Part shown: positions 24,838-33,282 of the stretch, piece by piece | How the letters are laid out: every line of letters begins with the position of its first letter | How positions within the stretch are numbered: position 1 is the stretch's first letter | Assembly: GCA_027452005.1 (NCBI GenBank) | Contig: DAIDHF010000008.1 | Location: 1 to 64,000, forward strand | DNA: 64,000 bases | Reading direction: 5' to 3' | Source of the DNA: Acidimicrobiales bacterium | Lineage (GTDB): Bacteria > Actinomycetota > Acidimicrobiia > Acidimicrobiales > JAKAVM01 | Made by a program: the position numbers and the translations under genes | The notes under the pieces: model-generated | Told to the model about the DNA's origin: nothing | Seen by the model: the letters and a program-made list of their open reading frames with translations, nothing else | Databases searched by the model: none

Positions 24838-25552
24838 TCTTGAGATCCGAGCAACTAAACAATGCGATAACAAAATTGGCCTTATGACGGGGTCCTTACA
24901 CAGTGGAGAATCAACCCACCCCATAGAGGTCGAAAGCTACAAAATACTCAGGGAGCGCTTCGATCTCTCGGACGTAGATCTTACAAGCATTGGAGTTGTA
25001 GAGCGGATAATTCATGCAACTGCTGATGAGCAACTTGCTAGGTCTGTTACGATTTCTCCGGAGTTCTTCTCAAAGTGCGAAGAGGCCTTCAAGGACAATC
25101 TGCCCGTTATATGTGACGTCAAGATGGTCCAGGCCGGTTTGGGCTACGACAATGTCCTTTGCGGTCTCGATGAGGCCAGGTCCAGGCCTGAAAGACCCGA
25201 GCATTACACCTTGACCGAATACGGACTGGAGTTGGCAGCATCGAGGTTTCCGCGCGGGTTTATTGCCGTGATTGGGTGTGCCCCGAGTGCTCTTGACAGA
25301 CTCCTCGATCTTTGCGAGGAGGGTCCAATTACACCGATCGCAGTAATAGCCATGCCGGTAGGATTTGTGGGCGCCCTATCCTCCAAGGAGCGTCTGGCAA
25401 ACTCTACGCTCCCGTATATTACAAACTCAACCGAGCGGGGCGGATCGGCTGCCACGTGTGCCGCTTTCAACGCTGTCGTGCGCCAGTACTATGCGAACAA
25501 TAGAGTGAGACCAGATCAGTCGGTTTCTCTAGTTAGAGATGCGCTAAGCTAA
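24827..25552 (+). CDS. cbiC: Precorrin-8X methylmutase CbiC/CobH
   Basis: CbiC/CobH moves the methyl group from C-11 to C-12 of (cobalt-)precorrin-8, giving (hydrogeno)cobyrinic acid. HPIEVESYKILRERF, VVERIIHATADEQLA (catalytic His, residue 63 in this reading), VICDVKMVQAGL, GFIAVIGCAPSAL and MPVGFVGALSSKERL are family blocks. The TTG at 24827 overlaps the ferredoxin gene. An ATG at 24884 would remove 19 residues without touching a conserved block, so the start is uncertain. It is the last gene of the rightward operon. Confidence 0.93.
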   Translation: MTIDLEIRATKQCDNKIGLMTGSLHSGESTHPIEVESYKILRERFDLSDVDLTSIGVVERIIHATADEQLARSVTISPEFFSKCEEAFKDNLPVICDVKMVQAGLGYDNVLCGLDEARSRPERPEHYTLTEYGLELAASRFPRGFIAVIGCAPSALDRLLDLCEEGPITPIAVIAMPVGFVGALSSKERLANSTLPYITNSTERGGSAATCAAFNAVVRQYYANNRVRPDQSVSLVRDALS

Positions 25553-25557
25553 TCAAC

Positions 25558-25800
25558 ATGGACACGTACTTTTCGCGAGTGTTCGGTCGGATGATCGGAC
25601 GATCAGTGTCCACACTCCAAAGTTGGGATCGCGAGGGTGTGCACTGCCCGGACCGCTCTCCCACCGACCGCCGCTATGGGATCTGTGAAAGACATGGTTG
25701 GTCGGACGACGCACTGGGGTTTAATGCGCTCGTCACCTCGTGGCCTGAGATCACTCGTCGGGCCGCGTCGCCAGCATCGTTCGAGCCGGAGTTCGCCTGA
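25558..25800 (+). pseudogene. IS607-type recombinase N-terminal fragment
   Basis: The first ~45 codons read RMIGRSVSTLQSWDREG and then RSPTDRRYG, matching the MerR-like DNA-binding head of IS607 serine recombinases (usually ...TLQRWDREGRL...RTPTNRRYY). The catalytic resolvase domain is absent. After RRY the frame continues with 36 residues unlike a recombinase and stops at 25800, so this looks like a truncated element. It marks the left border of a high-GC stretch just after the cobalamin operon. An intact small HTH protein is the alternative. Confidence 0.6.
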
Positions 25801-26162
25801 TGAGTTCAGTCGCCTATGAGGTGCGAGGCGGCAAGGCCGTCTACGACGGCCGGACGCTAGCCGAGTGGGTGCCCGACGTGGTCAGCCGGCTAGTCGAGCG
25901 GTTCGGTCCTGTGCGGGTCGTCCTCTTTGGTTCGGTCGCCCGGGGAGACGACGGGCGCGAGTCGGACATCGACCTGCTCGTGGTCTTGGCGAAGCTCGAA
26001 GGTCGTCACCACGATGCTGCGGTCGCCATGCTCCGGTCGCTGCGCGATCTGCCGGTCCCGGTCGACCTTGTGGTCACCGATGCCGCCGAGCTGGACGGGC
26101 GCTCACGGGCGCCCGGTGTCGTGCGGGTGGCGCTTCGTGAAGGGGTCGCCCTCCATGGCTGA
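25800..26162 (+). CDS. MNT-family nucleotidyltransferase, likely antitoxin (MntA-like)
   Basis: The 120-residue protein contains GSVARGDDGRESDIDLLVVL, the GSxxRG...SDxDLxV motif of minimal nucleotidyltransferases, with two catalytic Asp residues. In type VII toxin-antitoxin pairs such proteins inactivate the partner HEPN toxin by adding AMP. Here the HEPN gene overlaps its end by eight bases, supporting that pairing. The ATG at 25800 overlaps the stop of the preceding fragment (TGATG). GC content is clearly higher than in the cobalamin genes. A role in antibiotic modification is possible but less likely at this size. Confidence 0.88.
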   Translation: MSSVAYEVRGGKAVYDGRTLAEWVPDVVSRLVERFGPVRVVLFGSVARGDDGRESDIDLLVVLAKLEGRHHDAAVAMLRSLRDLPVPVDLVVTDAAELDGRSRAPGVVRVALREGVALHG

Positions 26163-26574
26163 GGTCGACTCGACCCGAGAGCCCGGCCAGCGCTGGTTGC
26201 GTTGGGCCGACGAGGATCTGGTCGCCGCCAAGCACAGTGCAGCGTATGCCGACGTCGCGCCGAGAGTGGCCTGCGGGCTGGCGCAGCAGGCAGCGGAGAA
26301 GGCGATCAAGGCGTTGCTCGTCGCGTCGGACATGGATCCCCCGAAGTCCCACAATCTGCTGCGCCTCGCCCGCATGCTCACTGAAGATCGAGTTCGCCTG
26401 CTATTGGAAGTGGACCTCGAAGAGCTCACCCGCTGGGCGATCGAGGGTCGTTATCCCGAAGATCTCGACGAGGCCACCGCCAACGACGCCACCCGGGCTG
26501 TCGAACTCGCCAGGCAGGTCACCGCGCTCGCTCACCGCGCCTTGGAGGAAGACACGACAGATGGCGGTAAGTAA
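26155..26574 (+). CDS. HEPN-domain protein, likely toxin partner of the MNT protein
   Basis: The 139-residue protein is an all-helical HEPN domain, with WADEDLVAAK, ACGLAQQAAEKAIKALLV and PPKSHNLLRLARML matching PF05168-type HEPN proteins. HEPN toxins are RNases using an R-x4-6-H motif. The only such spacing I see is R120-x6-H127 near the C-terminus, and I cannot say that it is catalytic. The ATG at 26155 lies inside the MNT gene end. Together they form a probable MNT-HEPN toxin-antitoxin pair in a high-GC island. Confidence 0.85.
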   Translation: MAEVDSTREPGQRWLRWADEDLVAAKHSAAYADVAPRVACGLAQQAAEKAIKALLVASDMDPPKSHNLLRLARMLTEDRVRLLLEVDLEELTRWAIEGRYPEDLDEATANDATRAVELARQVTALAHRALEEDTTDGGK

Positions 26575-26677
26575 CCGCGGACGTGTCGGTCGGGCCTTTT
26601 CGGCACTCGCCGAGGGTCTCGGCCTCTTCGTCGACCGTCAGATGCTGCGTGCGCAAGCACAACGAACGTGGCTCTGA
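26561..26677 (+). pseudogene. Fragment resembling the N-terminus of a Swt1-type HEPN defence protein
   Basis: ATG at 26561 opens 38 codons reading MAVSNRGRVGRAF, then LAEGLGLFVDRQM, before a TGA. The pattern (V-x-R-V-G-x-x-x-x-x-L-x-x-G-L-x-x-F-V-x-R-x-M) is what I associate with the N-terminal Swt1-like HEPN domain found on large actinobacterial defence proteins. Nothing homologous follows, so the gene is broken. It overlaps the end of the HEPN gene. The family assignment is from memory of the pattern and is moderate. Confidence 0.45.
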
Positions 26678-26922
26678 GGGCCTAGTCCGGCCTCGAGGAC
26701 GCCGCCAGATCCTCACGCCTTCAAAGCTTCGCCGACCCGAAGCGTTGTCCACAAGGCAATGAGCGACCGGGCGATCACCAGGCGCTTGGGGGTTCACCAT
26801 GGCACGGTCGGATGCCAGCTACCAGGTGACCACGGCTGGTCTGACGTTGAAGAGGATTACCAAGTGGGAGGCGACGGGGGCTTGGTCCGGTCCGTTGCCG
26901 CCATGGACCACCCTCAAAAGCG
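26678..26922. other. High-GC spacer at the end of the island, no confident gene
   Basis: This stretch has island-like GC-rich composition. A 44-codon frame starts at ATG 26799 (MARSDASYQVTTAGLTLKR...) and ends at TAG 26931-26933, overlapping the end of the convergent large gene. It has no visible ribosome-binding site or recognised motif, so I do not call it a gene. The rest shows nothing I can assign and may be further eroded island sequence. Confidence 0.4.
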
Positions 26923-29900
26923 CTAAACGCTAGCGCCCACTATCGGGCGTACTAGCTGTATGCCCTGTAATCCGCCGTAAGCCGGGGCGTCACCAAAGGG
27001 AATTACATCGCCGTTTCTCTCGTATAACCAGTACCCGTTACCATCTGCCGTGCCAAGGATCCCAGCAATGGGTGACTGCAACTGCTGGGTTACTGAACCG
27101 TAGTTGCTCGCGTCCCCATAGTCAAACACGGTTCCAGTAACATCAACGAGCCAATAGCCGAGCCCGTCGGCGGTAGGGGCCATACCAATTATAGGAGGTG
27201 ACGCAAAGTTGCCGTTTCGACCCCCGAAGTACTGGGCATCGCCAAAAGACAGAACAGATCCGTTTGACTCGACCATCCAGTAGCCCTTTCCATCTGGGGT
27301 ACTCGCAAAAGTTACGACCGGATTTTCAAGGGTCTCGGAATTAGTACCTCCTGGAGGGAGTTGCGGATTGAGCTGATTGACCGATCCGTAATAGGTGGCA
27401 TCACCGAAAGAGAACACTCCACCATCGCCACCAACAATCCAGTACCCCTTGTCGTCAATTGTTGGTTCTATCCCAATAATTGCCGCATTTAGTGTCTTCC
27501 CTCCTGTCGAACCAAAAAACTGTGCGTCGCCAAATGCAAACACGCCGCCATCTGAGGCGACAAGCCAGTAGCCCTTTTGGTCTGTAGTGGCCGAGATTCC
27601 AATAATGGGAGCATGTAGGGTCAACCCTCCAGTCGACCCGTAAAACGACATACTCCCTAGGGCAAATACTCCCCCATCTGAACCGGCTAACCAGTAACCG
27701 CCACCCGCGTTAGATGTATAGGTATATTGATCCTCAGGAGGCGCTAGTGGGCTGGTTCCCCCCGACGTTGTTACTTCAATATTGGCTACACCTGCTGCAT
27801 TGGCCGGAGCCACGGCTGAAATAATCGAGTTAGACACGACGTTTACCGAGGTTGCCTGGACCGTCCCAAAGGCGACCAGTGCCCCTGGAATAAAGTTGGT
27901 CCCGGTTATTGTTACATCGGTCCCGCCTCCAAGTGGGCCAATATCTGGACTAACCCCACTAACGCTTGGTGCGTTTGGGATGCCGTTGTAGGTAAAGGTC
28001 GTGTTGGACGAATACGGGCTAGTCCCGGCGGGGTTGGTAACACTGACCTGTGCGGTACCGGCGGTTCCGGCCGGAGAGTAGACCTGAATCTGAGAGTTCG
28101 AGACGACCGTAAAATTTGTTGCCTCTACCCCACCAAATTGGACCAGAGTAGTTCCAGTAAAGTTTGACCCGGTCAAAGTAATTATCTGTCCACCGCTCGC
28201 ACTTCCAGACGCTGGAGTTACAGCCGCGATAATAGGAGCTGAGACATAGAAGAACTCACTAGCCGACGATGGAAGGCTTGATCCCGCTGGAGAAGTTACA
28301 GAGACTTGTACAACTACTGTCCCCGTAGCCGGGGCTGGAGCTATAGCAACTATCTGGTTATCGGATATAACTGAGTAGCTAGATGCGGGGTTGGCACCAA
28401 AGTCCACCACACTAGCCCCAGTAAAGCCCTTTCCCGTGATTAGGACTCCGGTTCCGCCTTGGGAAGCTCCAAAGTCAGGTGAGAGTGACGTGATCTGAAC
28501 TGGGCTAGAGGAACCCTGATAGGTAAATTGGTCGGCACTAGAGGTCGAACTTGTGGCCCCGGCTGAGGTGACTGTGACGTCAACCACCCCAGAACCGGGT
28601 GGAGACGTGCACGTAATGGACGTAGTCGAGAGTACGGTGACGTTTGTGGCTGGCGAAGCCCCAAAGTTTACCGTTGCACTAGTACCAAAGTTGGTCCCGG
28701 TTATTGTTACTTTGGTTCCACCGGCAGCTGCACCGGAGTTCGGAGTAATTCCAGTAACCGAGGGAGCATTGGGACTTGCAACCGATGGGATCACCCCAAA
28801 GGGAGTCGTGTCAAGAGCCGACACCGTAGCTTGGAGGCCAGATTCAGAGATCTGTTCCGATCCATTTATCTCCAAGAAACACTGAGGACATGGAGACGGC
28901 AGGCCACTGGGCACATTGAACGTCCCGCTTAGGTCCCCGGTTGAATTATTGACCGTAGCGGTGGCCCCGGTGGAAGGCACGCAACTTGACTGAGAAGAAC
29001 ATACTTCAATAGCTCCAGAAAATGCTGCACTTCCCGTTGGAGTAATCGGCCAGTTCGCCCCGGTTATTGAGATTGACTGACCGGCTTGTCCTGCCGGTGG
29101 TGTCAGCGTCAGAGTCGGTTCACTTTGACCTGTAAAGTTTATCGGCTGAGCAGCCAGGTCTTGCGGGGCCAAAGACGATGAGATACCGACGATGATCACC
29201 GCACAGACGACTCCTTGGGTCTGCTGGGAGGCAGTGGGGGGACATGGATAGCTTGCGGCATCGGTGGATGCCGTGCCACCTGTTGAATCTGTCCCGGAGT
29301 TTCCAGTTCCCACATTTCCAGTCACGATCTTCATGGTGGTCTGTGGAATGGCGCCACCACTCATGGTCGTCAGGTTGCCCAGGTTACATCCCACAGGCAC
29401 GGCCGTAGAAACGTTGAAGGACGCAAAGGGTTCGAAGGTGGGCTGAGAGGGATCGTCGTTACACTCAATGGGGAAGTAGTCTCCATCGGTGGCATTAAAT
29501 CCAGTTCCGGTTAGCTCGGCGGATGTAGTCGACGTGGCTGAGAGGCCCGTGTCAGGAGTCAGGGTGATTGATGGAGTCCCGGAGCTTGTTAGTACTGGCG
29601 GGGTCGGAGCCACATAGGTGTAGCTGTCGCTGGAGCTAGTCGCACTAGTACCAAGGGGGGTCTTGACCGTTACGTCAACCGTTCCCGTTCCAGCAGGCAC
29701 GTTGGCCGAGACCTCAGTGGATGAGATAACGGTTACTGCAGTTCCAGGGTTTGAACCGAAGTTGACCGCGGTTGCTCCTGTAAGGTTAGTTCCAACCACG
29801 ACTACCTGATTGCCCCCACCTGGTGGGCCCTGGTTTGGAGCTACCTCGGTTACTGTTGGAGGACCGTTGCTAGTCCCCCCTCCAGAGCCACCACCAGAGC

Positions 29901-30840
29901 CGCCGCCTGAACCGCCACCTGAGCTTACCGTTACCGCGAATGCCACAAACGCCGATACGTCAACGGAGGCAGAAACCCCTTGCTGGCTAATGGACTCGAC
30001 TGCGTCGACTTCAATAAAACAAGTCGTACAAGCTGACGAAATACTTGAAGGAACCGTTATCGAGCCAGTGAGAGCACCGGTCGTATTACTGATTGCCAGT
30101 GCGGTACCTGTTGCACTCGCACAAGATGAGTTCGAACCTCCAATTCCACACACCTGACTGGTTACCGTACTTGTAGCGCCGGACTCAATCGGCCAGTTTG
30201 CCCCGGTTAGAGTAACAGTAGATCCCGCGGCCCCAGTTGCTGGCGAAGGGGTCACTGTAGGTACCGACTCACCTGTAAAGAGAAGGGGCTGTTCAGCTAA
30301 TGCACCGGGGGCCAGTCCATTTAGGGGAGTCACAACTAGGCCACAGTAAACTCCTTGGGCCTGCTGGGTTGGAGTTGGCGGGCACGGATAGCTGGCCGCA
30401 TCTGTGCCCGCAGTTCCACCAGTGGAATCCGTCGAAGTGTTACCGGCATACATGTTCCCTGTTTGGACTGTAAATGTGAAGCTGGGATTGGTGGGAGGGG
30501 TCTGAGAGATCGTCGGTCCGTTGATCTGGGTACAACCAATTGGAACGTTATCGCCTGCAATGGGTTGATAGGTGGGTTGGCTGGGCGACGAGTTACATTC
30601 AAGCACAACCGGTCCCTCATACTTGCCACTTGAGGTCGGCCAATTGGAACTAGTCACCGTAACGGTGGTAGTCCCTGTTGTAGCCAACCCGGTATCGGGA
30701 GTTACCTGAATAGAGAAACTACCCGCAGAGGATAGAGTTGCACTCGGAACGGCCCCAAAGGAACTCGGACTAATAAATACCAAGCCTAACAGTATCGTAA
30801 CAAGTGCTAAACCCACTCGGGTTAGTCGCTGTATTTTCAC
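26923..30840 (-). CDS. Large secreted IPT/TIG-domain protein with six-unit C-terminal repeat module
   Basis: This protein has about 1305 residues. GTG at 30840 is chosen because GAGAGG sits five bases upstream; a TTG one codon earlier is too close. A signal peptide (~1-30, ending SSFGA) precedes two long segments with VTPDTGL...TVTVTSSNWP patterns that resemble neocarzinostatin-type Ig folds. A flexible (GGGS)n linker and five IPT/TIG Ig-like domains follow (PNQGPPGGG, PNSGAAAGG, PDFGASQGG, PASGSASGG, PDIGPLGGG). The last ~260 residues are six GYWxxxxDGGVFxFGDA units shared with other giants here. It is probably a surface or matrix protein; binding partners are unknown. Its Cys residues are presumably disulfide-bonded. 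Confidence 0.85.
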   Translation of the reverse strand: MKIQRLTRVGLALVTILLGLVFISPSSFGAVPSATLSSAGSFSIQVTPDTGLATTGTTTVTVTSSNWPTSSGKYEGPVVLECNSSPSQPTYQPIAGDNVPIGCTQINGPTISQTPPTNPSFTFTVQTGNMYAGNTSTDSTGGTAGTDAASYPCPPTPTQQAQGVYCGLVVTPLNGLAPGALAEQPLLFTGESVPTVTPSPATGAAGSTVTLTGANWPIESGATSTVTSQVCGIGGSNSSCASATGTALAISNTTGALTGSITVPSSISSACTTCFIEVDAVESISQQGVSASVDVSAFVAFAVTVSSGGGSGGGSGGGSGGGTSNGPPTVTEVAPNQGPPGGGNQVVVVGTNLTGATAVNFGSNPGTAVTVISSTEVSANVPAGTGTVDVTVKTPLGTSATSSSDSYTYVAPTPPVLTSSGTPSITLTPDTGLSATSTTSAELTGTGFNATDGDYFPIECNDDPSQPTFEPFASFNVSTAVPVGCNLGNLTTMSGGAIPQTTMKIVTGNVGTGNSGTDSTGGTASTDAASYPCPPTASQQTQGVVCAVIIVGISSSLAPQDLAAQPINFTGQSEPTLTLTPPAGQAGQSISITGANWPITPTGSAAFSGAIEVCSSQSSCVPSTGATATVNNSTGDLSGTFNVPSGLPSPCPQCFLEINGSEQISESGLQATVSALDTTPFGVIPSVASPNAPSVTGITPNSGAAAGGTKVTITGTNFGTSATVNFGASPATNVTVLSTTSITCTSPPGSGVVDVTVTSAGATSSTSSADQFTYQGSSSPVQITSLSPDFGASQGGTGVLITGKGFTGASVVDFGANPASSYSVISDNQIVAIAPAPATGTVVVQVSVTSPAGSSLPSSASEFFYVSAPIIAAVTPASGSASGGQIITLTGSNFTGTTLVQFGGVEATNFTVVSNSQIQVYSPAGTAGTAQVSVTNPAGTSPYSSNTTFTYNGIPNAPSVSGVSPDIGPLGGGTDVTITGTNFIPGALVAFGTVQATSVNVVSNSIISAVAPANAAGVANIEVTTSGGTSPLAPPEDQYTYTSNAGGGYWLAGSDGGVFALGSMSFYGSTGGLTLHAPIIGISATTDQKGYWLVASDGGVFAFGDAQFFGSTGGKTLNAAIIGIEPTIDDKGYWIVGGDGGVFSFGDATYYGSVNQLNPQLPPGGTNSETLENPVVTFASTPDGKGYWMVESNGSVLSFGDAQYFGGRNGNFASPPIIGMAPTADGLGYWLVDVTGTVFDYGDASNYGSVTQQLQSPIAGILGTADGNGYWLYERNGDVIPFGDAPAYGGLQGIQLVRPIVGASV

Positions 30841-30933
30841 CAAATCCTCTCGCCAGAAACTTCCTACTCGTTAGATTCAAAACTAGTTCTCTTACCCACT
30901 AGCTGGGAACTCTCAAAACTATAAGTCATAAAT

Positions 30934-32379
30934 CTAAGTTTGTAGCGCCTTAAGCTCAAAGTACTCCGCCAATCCATATTTTCCCAGTTCACGCCCGTTT
31001 CCTGACTGTTTGTAGCCCCCAAAGGGTGCGAGCGGATTGTAGGTTGCCCCATTGATATCGACCTGGCCTGCCCGCATCCGTAGGGCAAACTTCGTAGCTC
31101 GATCTGCGTCCTCCGACCAGACTGCCCCGGCAAGTCCATAGATGGTATCGTTGGCGATCTCTAGGGCTTCTTCTTCGGATTCATAGGTCAAAACACTCAG
31201 CACCGGTCCAAATACTTCCTCTTGGGCCACTCTCATCTTGGGGGTCACGTCCGCAAGTATGGTTGGCTCAATAAAGTACCCCTTGGGGAAGTCGGGGGGT
31301 TGACCGGTGCCGCCGCACACGAGTCGCGCACCCTCCTCTAGTGCGCTGTCTATATAACTTCTAACGCGGCCTTGCTGTTGACTTGATACCAGCGGACCAA
31401 CCCTGACCCCCTTCTCAAAGGGACTCCCGAGGCTGAATTTTCTAACTTCTAGCCGAAGTTTTAGTTCAATCTCGTCGGCTCGATCCTTGGGCACAACTAA
31501 CCTCGTAAGGGCCGAACAGGTCTGGCCAGAGTTGAGGAAGGCACCATTGAGAGCTGCGGGTACAAATCTGTCAATATCGCCGTCGGGAAGAAACACGTTG
31601 GCCGACTTACCTCCGAGTTCCAAGACCACTCTCTTGACACCCTGGCTGGCCACGGTCCCGATGTCTCGCCCGGCCCGAGTAGATCCGGTAAAAGACACCA
31701 TGTCAACGCAAGGGTCTCCAACAAGGGCCCGTCCAACATCAGCCCCGGGACCAAAGATCAGATTGAATACCCCACCTGGGAGGCGACAAGAGTGCACGAT
31801 TTCGGCCAAAATAGCCGCAGACAGGGGTGCCTCACTTGCTGGCTTTACCACCACCGTGCACCCGGAAGCAAGAGCTGGTCCTATCTTGGCCATGATTTGA
31901 TGTAACGGATAGTTCCAGGGGGTAATTGCTGCCACAACCCCTATCGGCTCTTTAAAAACCTTCGAGTTGCCAACTACCTCGCACAGGTTCTCTTGTTGAA
32001 TCGCCTTGATAGAGTTCTCGATGTCGGCAATCGCGAGGCCGACCTGAATCTTCTTAGACAGTCCAATAGGCATGCCTACCTCTCTTGAGATTACCTCAGC
32101 AAGTTCCTCGGTGCGCTCTTGGATTTGCTCACAAATAGCAACCAGGTAGCGAACCCGAGTCTCAACTCCAAGTGATGACCAACCATCAAAGGCCTCCCGA
32201 GCTGCTTGTACAGCTAATGGAACGTCGTCTGGCGATCCCCGTGGAATAGTTGCAAATGTTGCTTCTGTAAAAGAGTCGTCGACTTCCACAATTTCACTCG
32301 TGGTTGATTCAATAAAGCGTCCGCCCACATAGAGATTGTCAAAATCCCGATAGTAACTTGCGTGCCGTTCGGAAGTCAT
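30934..32379 (-). CDS. Aldehyde dehydrogenase (NAD(P)+-dependent)
   Basis: The 481-residue protein is a standard ALDH, oxidising an aldehyde to the acid with NAD(P)+. Motifs are ITPWNYPLHQIMAKIGPAL and VVKPASEAPL for cofactor binding, SFTGSTRAGRDIG, VVLELGGKSANV (general base Glu near residue 254) and NSGQTCSALTRL (nucleophile Cys near 287). The substrate is not evident. It lies 14 bases after a TetR gene in the same direction, so the pair is likely one transcript and the regulator probably controls it. Confidence 0.93.
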   Translation of the reverse strand: MTSERHASYYRDFDNLYVGGRFIESTTSEIVEVDDSFTEATFATIPRGSPDDVPLAVQAAREAFDGWSSLGVETRVRYLVAICEQIQERTEELAEVISREVGMPIGLSKKIQVGLAIADIENSIKAIQQENLCEVVGNSKVFKEPIGVVAAITPWNYPLHQIMAKIGPALASGCTVVVKPASEAPLSAAILAEIVHSCRLPGGVFNLIFGPGADVGRALVGDPCVDMVSFTGSTRAGRDIGTVASQGVKRVVLELGGKSANVFLPDGDIDRFVPAALNGAFLNSGQTCSALTRLVVPKDRADEIELKLRLEVRKFSLGSPFEKGVRVGPLVSSQQQGRVRSYIDSALEEGARLVCGGTGQPPDFPKGYFIEPTILADVTPKMRVAQEEVFGPVLSVLTYESEEEALEIANDTIYGLAGAVWSEDADRATKFALRMRAGQVDINGATYNPLAPFGGYKQSGNGRELGKYGLAEYFELKALQT

Positions 32380-32393
32380 TGTGAAAAGAAAAC

Positions 32394-33119
32394 CTAGATC
32401 TGTCGAGATCTGGGAAGGTATTTGGGGTCATCAATAACAGAGCGGTCAAAACCCAAAAGGATAGACCCAACGGCAATGTACAACCAGCTAATCTCGTCAA
32501 TAATGTCCTCAACAGTAAGTGGGCAATCTCCTATTAGTTTTTCAGTGATAAGTTCGTTACTTCCTCCTACCAGAGCCAACGTGGCATAGGTAAAGTTGAG
32601 CCCTTCTAGATACTGGATCTGGGGCGACCTGCGTATTGAATCAGCCTGTTGTTGAACAACCTGGGCAAAGAGATGTTGGAACGATCTCCTGTGTAACTCC
32701 ATCTCTTGACTTACCCCTACCACCTCCACACAGTAGATACGGCCCATTCTTGGATCCTCAAGGAGGGTTTTCACAAATGCCCCTACCCCGGCACGGATCT
32801 TCTCAACAAAATCATCCGGACACTTGGCCAGAGCTTCTAGGACGTTGTTGGAGACATGAAATACGACCTCGGCAAAGATGGCCTTTAGGAGTTGTTCGCG
32901 GCTTTGATACTCTTCATAGAAGTGCCGAGTAGTTACTTTCGAGACGGTACAGATCTGTTCTATGGAGGTCCCGCCATAGCCGACCGTCCCAAATAACTCC
33001 AGGGCGGCGTCAAGGAGCCTTCGGCGCCTTTGGGCACGCCTCTCATTCGGGGACAGACCTCCATAGGAGCGACCACGTTCTTCCACATCTTGTGTCCCCA
33101 TGTCAGTAATTGTTACCAA
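32394..33119 (-). CDS. TetR-family transcriptional regulator
   Basis: The 241-residue protein has an N-terminal TetR helix-turn-helix (RRLLDAALELFGTVGYGGTS, then IEQICTVSKVTTRHFYEEY) and a helical ligand domain. TTG at 33119 has GGAG five bases upstream; an ATG six codons later (33101) gives an equally good protein. It is followed by the aldehyde dehydrogenase gene and diverges from a metallo-beta-lactamase-fold gene across 163 bp, so it may regulate both. I saw no clear palindromic operator in that spacer. Confidence 0.88.
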   Translation of the reverse strand: MVTITDMGTQDVEERGRSYGGLSPNERRAQRRRRLLDAALELFGTVGYGGTSIEQICTVSKVTTRHFYEEYQSREQLLKAIFAEVVFHVSNNVLEALAKCPDDFVEKIRAGVGAFVKTLLEDPRMGRIYCVEVVGVSQEMELHRRSFQHLFAQVVQQQADSIRRSPQIQYLEGLNFTYATLALVGGSNELITEKLIGDCPLTVEDIIDEISWLYIAVGSILLGFDRSVIDDPKYLPRSRQI

Positions 33120-33282
33120 ATGATCTCCAAAAAAGCCAGCATTAATTCATATAGAGCCTACCAAGTCTCAGGCCGAGGCTTGTTCGCTATCGCCTATCTG
33201 AACTAGGTCCCAGGTGCTAGCATTTTGTCGAGACTAGTTGACTGGTACTCAATATCCCTTATAGCGCCTGAGGAGCTAGATT

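Noticed and set aside
26799..26933. 44-codon ORF at the end of the high-GC island
   Set aside because: No ribosome-binding site, no recognisable motif, and it overlaps the end of a convergent large gene.
33238..33265. Good-looking promoter TTGACT/TATAGC with 16-bp spacing before the MBL-fold gene
   Set aside because: The predicted start site would fall inside the ribosome-binding site (33270-33275), so it cannot serve this gene as drawn.
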